Assembly: GCA_025349905.2 (NCBI GenBank)
Contig: MU624675.1
Coordinates: 6,682 to 32,534, forward strand
Length of the DNA stretch: 25,853 nt
From: Blastocladiella britannica
Taxonomy: Eukaryota; Blastocladiomycota; Blastocladiomycetes; Blastocladiales; Blastocladiaceae
Reading direction: 5' to 3'
The notes beneath the pieces were generated by a model, which saw only the letters and a program-made list of their open reading frames with translations, had not been told where the DNA came from and did no database searches. Position numbers and translations under genes: made by a program. Every line of letters starts with the position of its first letter. The first letter of the stretch is position 1. Of this stretch, positions 10,620 to 18,622 are shown piece by piece.

Positions 10620-11737
10620 ATGTCTTCGGCCTCGTTCCCCGACTCGTACGCGCGCGTGCTGTGCATCAAGCAAACGGTCAAGTTTGATCAAGCCACCATT
10701 GTGGACACGGCAGCGCCCATGCGCGAGCTGCTGGCCCAGGTCGAGGCCAACCCGAAGCTGGTCCTGCTCAAGAACCACTTGCTGGGCATCAACGCCAGTG
10801 ACACTAACTACGTTGCCGGTCGCTACGATGCGCGCGCCAAGCCGTCCGTTCAAATTTATACTTTTCAAAGCAGGAAAAAATTTGACCAAATTTCATATAC
10901 AGCCCGTACCCTGCCGGCTTCGAGTCCCTGGCAACGGTGGTCGCGGTCGGCTCCGGCGTCTCGTCAGTGCGCGTTGGATCTTTTGTTGGAACCATGAGCT
11001 ACGGCGCGTTCAGCGATTACATGGTGCTCCACGAGCGGGCCGTGTTCCCGATCCCGGCGCTCAAGCCCGAGTACCTCGGGATCATGGTCAACGGCCTGAC
11101 CGCGTATCTGGCGCTGCACAAGGCTGCCGGGCTGAAGGCGGGCGAAACGGTGCTGGTAACGGGCGCGGTGGGCGCCACGGGCCAGATTGCGGTGCAAGTG
11201 GCCAAGGCGGCCGGGTGCCATGTGATTGGCACTTGCGGGTCCGACGAGAAGGCCACGCAGCTCAAGGCGCTGGGTGCCGACCGCTGCGTCAACTACAAGA
11301 CGGAGGATCTGGCCACCGTCCTGCGCAAGGAGTACCGCAAGGGCGTGGACGTGGTGTTTGAGGGCATTGGCGGCAAGATGCTCAACGACATTGTTCCCAA
11401 CATGGCGGTGCGCGGCCGCCTGCTCATCATTGGCGCCGTGTCGTCGTACGACAACGACGGCAGCTTCGAGGACACGTGGTCCGACAAGATCCCGACGTAT
11501 TTGCTGCTGCAAAAGTCTGCATCTGCAGTCGGGTTCTTCTTGAACCACTTTGTGAGCGACTTCCCCGAGGCGTGGGGATGGCTCGTCAGGGGCGTCAAGT
11601 CCGGTACGCTGCAGGTCGGCGTGGATCAGACGCCTTTCAAGGGCCTCGAGCAGGTCAAAGAGGCCGTGGGTCACTTGCAGGCGGGCAAGAACATTGGCAA
11701 GGTGGTCGTTGACATCCGAGGCAGTTCAAAATTGTAA
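10620..11737 (+). CDS. NAD(P)H-dependent MDR-family oxidoreductase, prostaglandin reductase 3/ZADH2-like
   Basis: This is a zinc-independent medium-chain dehydrogenase/reductase that reduces enone or quinone-type substrates with NADPH. Two exons (10620-10843, 10903-11737), with a 59-bp intron (donor GTCCGT), give 352 residues. The N-terminal GroES-like fold includes KNHLLGINASDTNYVAGRYD, and GFESLATVVAVGSGVSSVRV follows the junction. The Rossmann nucleotide site is VTGAVGATGQIAVQVAK (about 160-176), with GSDEKATQLKALGAD after it. The end, GKNIGKVVVDI, is typical. The junction restores the family's Lys-Pro-Pro-x-x-x-Gly-Phe-Glu spacing. No catalytic zinc-site Cys/His pattern is visible. A mitochondrial or peroxisomal location cannot be decided. 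Other quinone oxidoreductase subfamilies are possible. Confidence 0.9.
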
Positions 11738-11821
11738 TTTTTTTTTTGTTCTCTCTCAACTTTTCTTCGTTCGACCTTGGATATACCCGTCCTCCCCGGT
11801 ATACCGTTTTTCTGGGCGACC

Positions 11822-12902
11822 ATGCCATCGTGGGTCATTGTACGCTAATCCTTTCTTCATTTAATATTTCATGCGTGCTCGATCTTTTATACCCAGTATC
11901 ATTGCACCAATTTGGAATTATTCGACTGCGACGCGGCCGCCCCATCTTATTTTACCATCAATAAAAATATTTAGGTCTACCAACCTCGATACTCACATAC
12001 ACACATATTATTTGGATGCCGAGCAGGTGAAAAACATTAGTAGCTATGCAGAAGAAGAAAAAGTGCGCAAGCTCTTTGCCCATTTCGGCGAGATTCGCAG
12101 TATTTATTTAACTCCGTGCGTTGGCCTTATATTTTTATGGTCTTGGTTGGTCGGTTGTGATATTGACTCATATGAAAAAGCAGTGAACCAGCAAGTGCAA
12201 CAGGCGGCCATGTCGCCGCCATCGAGTACTTGCGGTCCGATGACGCGCGTGCGGCCGTGCACCTTGACGGCGTGGATTTCTTTGACACCCAGCTGCAAGT
12301 GGAGCCGTGGCGCGACGACGACCAGATGATGCGGATCGCGCGCACGTTGCGAGTCGACTACCTGCCCCTTGGCTGCGATACCGAGACCTTGAAAACGAGT
12401 GTATTCGAGCCACAGCAGCTGGCTCAGGACGTGCGTCGCATGCGGCTGGGAAATGGGTCCGATCCAAACACCAATCTTGGCTATGCGTACGTAGAAATGA
12501 CCGATCCGACCGTGGTTGGGACCGCGATCCAGTCCCTTGCTGGTACCACCTTGGAAGGGGTTGCTTTGAGGTATTTACCATTTTTTAAATCTTTTTTGCT
12601 GCTGTAAAAACTGACATATTTGAACATTCCAGCTTTTCGCCATCGCGGATTGCCATTAGTAAAGGCAAGAGCTCGCGGCCGTCCTTTATCCCGATCATTG
12701 CAAAAGGTGTGCTTTTTTTTTTTCGCGAACTTGCTTCATGCAGTTTTGCTGACTTTTTGTAATTGAAGAATCGCCACGAATCGAGCAAGGCGATTTGGAT
12801 CGCCGCCTCGGGTCGGCTTCGCGCCGCCGTCGCTCGCGCTCAGACTCGCGCGGCAGGTACCGTGATCGGTCAAGTGATCGCAAGCGCACCAGGCGAGACT
12901 AA
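11822..12902 (+). CDS. Two-RRM RNA-binding protein with an Arg/Ser-rich tail (SR-like, possibly SREK1-related)
   Basis: This is probably a nuclear splicing regulator. Five exons (11822-11839, 12027-12115, 12184-12570, 12633-12706, 12769-12902) give 233 residues. The tiny first coding exon (MPSWVI) supplies the first beta strand of RRM1 and joins VKNISSYAEEEKVRKLFAHFG and IRSIYLT. HVAAIEYLRSDDARAAVHLDG completes RRM1. A second, divergent RRM spans about 98-178 (RTLRVDYLPL, LGYAYVEMTDPTVVGTAIQS). The tail (RRRRSRSDSRGRYRDRS) is RS-like. The RRM1-RRM2-RS order and the motif before the linker (VDFFDTQLQVEPW) resemble SREK1/SRrp86, but this specific assignment is tentative. The gene lies 84 bp downstream of the oxidoreductase on the same strand and is convergent with the desaturase. 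Confidence 0.8.
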
Positions 12903-13039
12903 TTTTACTTTTTATTGTGTGGTTTGAAATGGACGCGCGTCAAATTTTTTTTTTTTTACAGACTTTATCGATACCTGCTGGCTCACTTTGGCCATACCGA
13001 CAGCATTTTGGTTTAAAAATGATGTAAAAGGTGCATGCT

Positions 13040-14285
13040 TCACTCCACCGACACATTGGCCACGCGGAGCTGCGACATGAGATTCCGCGCGGCCGTCGAG
13101 TGATTATACACGACGCCGTTGAAGGCAGCTGAAGACTCGCGGCCCAGAAACGGAATCAGAATGGACCGGCCGCCTGGGTGATCCTCGAGAAACAGGGAAA
13201 CGTCGTGGGCCACCCCCTCCACCACCAGCATGGCCGGATTGAGCAGTAACTCTTCGCGGAATTGCGCGGCCGACCAGGTGGGCAGATTATCGGCAGCGAC
13301 TCCCCAGTCGAGTTGATGGCGCCGGGCCACCAGTTTTTTTTCCTGCATCAGCAGCGCGCCCTTTTCAATCTCGTTGTGCGGGAATCGCTTCAGGTTCCAA
13401 GTCAGGCCAAACAGCGAGCTGGCCCAAATCACGTACTTGGTCGGGTCCCACTCGTGCCACCGGATCGCGTTCCGGTAGTCGTTCGGGAACTCGTGGTGGA
13501 AGTTGTGCATTCTAATTTTTCCATGTGAGACAAAAAGGATCTTGCGGTGCGGAAAAAAAGTGGTACCCTTCGCCCATGGTCACAAGCGCCGTCAACCAGT
13601 GGTCGCGCGGTGTGCGCCGATCGTCATACGTCTGCTCTCCCAGGTAGTGCGCGAGCGAGTTGACACAGAAGGTCGCGTGGTGCAAGAGCACCATGCGCAC
13701 CAGGCCGGCCCACACCAGTCCACCCAAGGCGTCGCCCCATCCGATATGGGCAATAGCAGCGGGTACCGCAAAGCTCATGGACAGCGCGATCGGAACAAAG
13801 AACTTGTGCTGGAGCCGCACCACCCAGTCCGCGTTGAGGTCGCGCAGATCGACGGCTGCTTGGGCTTTACGTGTCGCCGGTCCCGGCTTGAACAGAAGCC
13901 ACAAGATGTGCGACCACAGCAGCCCGCGGTGCGCGCTGTACGGATCCTTGTCGGTGTCCGTGTACCGGTGGTGCGCGCGATGGCGCCGGCACCACCACTT
14001 GATGGACCCTTGCACGGACCCAGCGCCTGCCAGCGCCATCCACAGCCGGTACGGCCAAGAGGCATCGTACGACTTGTGCGACCACAGACGGTGGTACCCA
14101 GCCGTCACGCCCGTCGCGGTGATGGCGTAGTACACGACCGCGAGGACCATCGTTGGAGTTGTTAAGGGCACGCGCGACGCGGCCCACGTGGCGATAAAGG
14201 GCTCGGTGACCAGCGGAATGAACTGGTCGAACTGGATCTGGTCCAGGGACCAGCGCGGGCCTTCTTTGGCTTTGTCGTTGCTCAT
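13040..14285 (-). CDS. OLE1: Stearoyl-CoA (acyl-CoA) delta-9 desaturase with C-terminal cytochrome b5 domain
   Basis: This ER membrane di-iron enzyme introduces the delta-9 double bond into palmitoyl- and stearoyl-CoA. Two exons (14285-13567, 13511-13040; donor GTACCA) give 396 residues. All three histidine boxes are present: HRLWSH (65-70), HRAHH (102-106) and HNFHH (242-246, formed just after the splice junction as GEGMHNFHHEFPNDYRN). Hydrophobic segments flank the boxes as in the family. The C-terminal cytochrome b5 domain carries both haem ligands: His351 in HPGG and His377 in NHSTAARNLM. That fusion is the fungal Ole1 layout and removes the need for separate cytochrome b5. The protein is shorter than yeast Ole1 because the N-terminus is short. 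It is divergent from the J-domain gene. Confidence 0.95.
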
Positions 14286-14567
14286 GATTGGTTTTGATTG
14301 ACTTCCTCAGTATCCGTTGGGGCAATCAAGTTGTATTTGAGCCTACTTGCGCGCGGGAGGACGAAGCTAATTTGTCAGTGCGGGATAGCGCTACTCATCA
14401 TTTCGAACAGACTATCGGGGGCAGAACCGGCCAGGTGGGCCCGATCGATCATGGGAATATGCGCTGGAACTTTGGGAATGACACGCTGTCAGTATTTCTT
14501 CGCCACGAGCCTTTTCGCCCATTCTCTTCGCGCTCACACTTCTCAAAATATCTTGAATAATAAAGAA
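14286..14567. promoter_or_regulatory. Divergent promoter region, desaturase / J-domain gene
   Basis: This 282-bp gap lies between the start codons of two genes whose products both appear to be ER-directed. No clear TATA box or repeated operator-like motif was seen. Its role as a shared promoter is inferred from position. Confidence 0.45.
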
Positions 14568-15425
14568 ATGCTCACGCGGCTACTTCAGATCGTACTTCCG
14601 CTCTTGGCGGTCGCGTGTTTTTCACGGTTGTTGGTCCCAGGCCCATGGTCGTCGCCGTCGTCCTCACCAATGGCTGCCGCGCGATCGCTGCTGGCATGCG
14701 CGTCTTCGTCGTTGCATGCGCCACTGCTCCTTGGTCTATCGTTCTTGTCGGCTCCGGTGGTCGTACACGCGGCCGAAGAGGGCGGATACTCATATGTCAA
14801 TCCCAAGGCCAAAGAACGCGCTCATAAGCAGCAGCAGCAGCAGCAACAACAAAGACACCAGCAGCAACATCACGCGCACCAAACGCAGTTCGAATTCAAC
14901 GGGTACTTACATTTTTTTTCGTTATAACGATTTTTCGCACTGATCAACCTTCTGTTACAGAGCGGGGGGCGGTGGGTTTGAGCATCTTTTCGAAGCTCTT
15001 TTTGGTGGAGCAGGACGACCAGGCGGTGCTGGTGGTGGTGGCGGCGGAGGCTTCCAATTCAATTTCGGCGGCAATGGAATGCCATTTCACGGCGGGCAGT
15101 TTGGCGGCGGACAGCGATTCCCGCCCGGTGGGGCACCCGACGACGATCAATCGCCGCGATTCATCAACAAGGCGCTCAAGGCGTTTGGGTTGACGGCGCA
15201 GACCGACGAAGGCGAGGTCAAGCGCAAGTACCGCAAGCTGGCCGTCAAATAGTTCGTTTTTCTTTTCTTTTTTCCTTTTTTTGTGATTGGATTCTTCTGA
15301 CACACGTATTCGCACATAGCCATCCTGACAAGTGCACGGGAGATACGTGCGAAAAAAAGATGGTCAAGGTGAACCGGTACAAGGAGGCGCTCGACAAATG
15401 GCTCAAGTCGCGAGGACCACAATAA
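14568..15425 (+). CDS. J-domain co-chaperone with N-terminal signal/anchor and C-terminal J domain
   Basis: This is a DnaJ-type protein expected to stimulate an Hsp70, probably in or at the ER. Three exons (14568-14902, 14961-15251, 15320-15425) give 243 residues. The N-terminus is hydrophobic (LLQIVLPLLAVACF), and a second hydrophobic stretch (LLLGLSFLSAPVVVHA) follows near residue 55, so it may be a signal peptide plus anchor. A Gln/His tract comes next, then a Gly/Phe-rich region (FEHLFEALFGGAG, GFQFNFGGNG). The J domain is at the C-terminus: FINKALKAFGLT, VKRKYRKLAVKYHPDKC and VNRYKEALDKWLK. HPD is at about 210-212, and the Tyr before it is split by an intron, which confirms the junction. 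The domain order is the reverse of classic DnaJ. No zinc finger or substrate-binding domain is present. Confidence 0.85.
14829..14852 (+). repeat. CAG/CAA trinucleotide tract encoding polyglutamine
   Basis: Five CAG codons followed by three CAA codons encode eight consecutive Gln in the J-domain protein, followed by a looser Gln/His-rich stretch to about 14890. Such tracts often vary in length between strains. Confidence 0.9.
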
Positions 15426-15510
15426 ATTTGTTTCCTTTGAAGTGTCCTGATCCACCACCAAGGAAAACGAAAGCAAATAAATAAAATATACAATAAGAAT
15501 AAGAAAATGC

Positions 15511-16005
15511 TCATGAGTTGAGGGAGAACTTGTGCCTGTTGCAAATACGTGGTGTCAGTGCTGCTGCATCAATTCAAGTAAGCTTAAAGACGTATACCCG
15601 CATTTCTTGCACGAGTAAAAGACGGTTTGTCCCTCATCAGCCGACCGCAGTTGCATGGTATGGAACGTCATTTCTGGGTTGCCGCACTTGGGGCATTTTT
15701 CGTTGATCTGGGAGTATTATTGTACGATTAGCTTTACCAATTGAATTGACCATATAATGAGAACGGACAGTCGCAGCCTGCTCGGAGCGCGCGCCCATCT
15801 GGCTCTTCCACAGCGAAATCTCGCGGTTGGCGTTGGCAAATGCGTTTGGGCGGGATCGGGTCACCACCTCGACGCCCTCAAAGGCCGAGGCAGGCTGCAG
15901 GCGGTGGCAGAGGTCGCACTTGACGTCGTCCTTGCCCGAGCCCATCTCGAGGAGGTTGCCGCACGCGGCGCAGAACACGAGGCCGGCGATATTGTGCGAT
16001 GTCAT
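15511..16005 (-). CDS. RPA12: DNA-directed RNA polymerase I subunit A12 (RPA12)
   Basis: This small zinc-ribbon Pol I subunit is needed for transcript cleavage and termination in the nucleolus. Three exons (16005-15769, 15707-15598, 15535-15511) give 123 residues, against 125 in yeast. The N-terminal ribbon uses Cys12, Cys15, Cys30 and Cys33 (FCAACGNLLEM, KCDLC). The C-terminal TFIIS-like ribbon uses Cys84, Cys87, Cys112 and Cys115 and has the catalytic hairpin QLRSADEG with Asp103-Glu104. The 25-nt last exon supplies the expected ending HKFSLNS. I chose the ATG at 16005 because it matches the family's short N-terminus; an in-frame ATG at 16035 also exists. It is head-to-head with the sorting nexin. 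Confidence 0.94.
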
Positions 16006-16196
16006 TTTGTTTTTTTTGCAAAAGAGCGCGTCCATATTTTGGAAAATTCGGAGGTCGCGTGATGTGTGGCCGTTCCCAGAGCTCTCGCGCACAGAGCGCC
16101 ACGCCCAGTACAACGAGAAAATCGAATCGAGTGGCCAACACATCGCTTCCTCTTTCATTCTCCTGATTGATCGTACACACACCCAACGAGATCTAT
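16006..16196. promoter_or_regulatory. Divergent promoter region, RPA12 / sorting nexin
   Basis: A 191-bp gap between two start codons must contain both promoters. I see no clear core element in it. Confidence 0.4.
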
Positions 16197-18562
16197 ATGG
16201 CAACCACCACCGCCGCACCACCCCCGTCGGACCACCCCGCGCTCTCCTCGCCTCGGTCGTCGACTTCCGACCTGGCCCCACCGCCGGCCGACCTGGACAA
16301 TCCATGGTACGTGTCTTCTGGTGCCCATGCTGCCGCCTCCGCTGCTGCGATTACTCCAGCATTGGCTACCGCAACCACCTCCGCTTCGACATACACTTCG
16401 TTCGCCACCGGCGTGACTTTCCCCGCCACCGCCGGGCATGGTCCCAAACGCACTCCACCCCCCGCATTCGGGTCCCGTCCAAGTGCGTTGTTCTCTTCAT
16501 TTCTTCATTCATTGCATTAACAAAAAGAAGAGGACAGTCGACGCCTCTATGGTCTTCCCGACCCGGCCCGAGGACTTTGCGGTCCCTGCCCCCCCGTCGC
16601 CCGGGTTCTTGCACATGGACAGCGCATTGCGGGCCAGCTCGGCACCCTCAGATATGCTCGATCCCTGGAACATGGGCCCACACCCGCCGCCGCCACCGCG
16701 TCCGTCGTCCACCGCGTCGCCGCCGATCCACGATCCCATGGGCGCTATGCAAGCGTCGGGTGCTCCGAACGCGTGGGACACGGGATTTGGCGGCCATCAC
16801 CAACACCAATATCAACATCATCAGGCGGATACCGCCATTGTCGATGTCGATCGGGCGGACGCACAAAGCGGCGCGGGATCGGTCGGGTCAGGCGAAGACG
16901 CGCGCAGCGTGGTGGGATCGGATCGCGAGTCAAGGGGTACACGCGAGGGATTGGAGGAAGTGCAGATCAAGCGAGCTTCAACCCTGATCCCGCAGCCGGC
17001 AGCACTGGTCGGACCGGACGCGCCGATTGGCCTGGAGGACGACTTTATGTGGCTCTTGGATCTCGAAATTGTGCGTTTTCCTTTCTTACTGATCATTGGT
17101 ATGGCCTAACAGCACTTGAGTGTATGTAGGCAACGGTCGTGATTGCTCCCGAACGGGGTGGATCCATATTCAAGCACGTCAACTACTTTGTGGGCTCTTC
17201 GGTGCGATCTTGTTCCTTTGTAATTGTATGCTTTGACCTGACGATCCTGCTATAAAAGACCTATGGAACGGCAACAGTAACGCGACGCTACTCGGACTTT
17301 GTCCATCTCCACGACTTTCTTATTAAGAAATACCCAAACCGGCTGATCCTGAGCCTACCTCCCAAAAAGATCAATGGTATGTATCATGCGCAATGAGGTG
17401 AAAAAATCATAGAGCACTAACTCACAACCAATGTAAAAGCAGTAGACACTCAATTCCTGGAACGCCGCCGTCGCCACTTGCAGCGATTTGCGATCCACGT
17501 GGTGCGGCACCCGGTTCTCTCGGCCGATCCATTTATCAAGGTGTTCTTTACGCGGGCGGACGAGTTTGAAAAGTACCGCAAGTCCCAGTCGTCGACGCCC
17601 GTGGTCACTGAACCGCCCGCCACCGACGAAGTGGACCACCCGATGGTCGACGAGTACCTGGGCCACTTGGCCCCGCAGCTTGAGCCCATGTTCCAGCGGT
17701 ACCAGCGCATTGTCTATGGGCTTGAGCGGTTGGCGGAACTGGAGCGCGAGGCAGGGACCGAGCTGTTGGGCGTTGCCGCCACCATCTAGTATGTTTCCAC
17801 CTGTACTTTTTGTGCGCAAGGAGGCTGACACGAGCATGACCTCGTGGTTGAAGCGAAATTGGTAGCCAGCGACCGCACTGCTTCTCGTCCGCATGCACCA
17901 CATGCGCGCGCATCGCCGACGGGTCCGGGCAAGTAGCGCTACGGATCGAGTCGCTGGCCAACGAGCGCGGGCAGTTGGCAGATGCAGCAGCGTTGGGCGC
18001 CGTGGAGCTGCTCAAGCTGCTGCGCGACCAGACTGCCGCACTCGAGCTCTTGCTGCAACGAGCACTCAAGACTCTCGGCGCACATACCAGCGCGATCGCG
18101 GCGCTCGTGAAACGCACCGCCGTCGCGGAACGCAAGCTTGGGATCGAGTCTTCCGCCGGTTCTTCGCGAGGAGCACCATCGACACCTACAAGCAACCATA
18201 GCGCCAGTAGCAGCAGCGGCCAGGTATTGTCCGAGGCCGACCGCACACGGCTGACCCAGCAATTGGCGTCCGATGCCGCCGCACAGCGCACGCAGATCGT
18301 CGGCGCTCGGTTCGTGCGCCGGTGCTTGGCCGAGGAGCTGCGGCTGTGGCACCGCCATTCGGGCATGTACGCGGCAGCGCTGCAGGTATGGGCCCGCGAG
18401 CAGGCGGCCGTCAACGGCGCGGTGTCGGCGATCGTCTCTAGCATGCTGGCCATTGTCATGGTGCCGACCGCCGCACCGCCGGTGCCTCAGGGCGGGCCGG
18501 GATCTTCCGCAGCGGGATCGAAACTAGTGTCTCCTGGTGGAGGACAAGGAGGCGACGAGTGA
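16197..18562 (+). CDS. MVP1: Sorting nexin of the SNX8/Mvp1 type (PX-BAR)
   Basis: This endosomal PX-BAR protein binds PI3P and shapes recycling tubules. Six exons (16197-16482, 16538-17070, 17130-17201, 17259-17376, 17440-17788, 17866-18562) give 684 residues. A Pro/Ala/Ser-rich leader of about 260 residues includes NPW and DPW motifs. The PX domain spans about 268-385, with [11 protein letters not shown], the phosphoinositide-site RRYSDF (306-311), the LPPKK turn (330-334) and [20 protein letters not shown] helical BAR region follows ([36 protein letters not shown], and an Ala/Leu-rich stretch to about 640). The tail is Gly/Pro-rich. The junction at 17788/17866 is the only in-frame choice with a good donor (GTATGT), but the residues just after it look atypical. 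SNX8/Mvp1 rather than another SNX-BAR is likely from the PX sequence. Confidence 0.86.
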
Positions 18563-18622
18563 ATGGAAATCCCCCGTTCTTTGCCCAATGCTTTCAAAGA
18601 AATGGTAACAGGCTTCTTTTGC

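Noticed and set aside
16307..16359. Possible intron with GTACGT donor and CCAG acceptor in the sorting nexin leader
   Set aside because: Removing these 53 nt shifts the frame into an Arg-rich stretch that does not connect to the next exon, whereas reading through stays in frame.
15827..16987. 386-codon open frame on + spanning RPA12 and the sorting nexin start
   Set aside because: It is Arg/Pro-rich, runs antisense through the RPA12 zinc ribbon and out of frame through the sorting nexin leader; no domain is visible.
17250..17258. TATAAAAG as a promoter element
   Set aside because: It lies at the 3' end of a sorting nexin intron and serves as the acceptor region.
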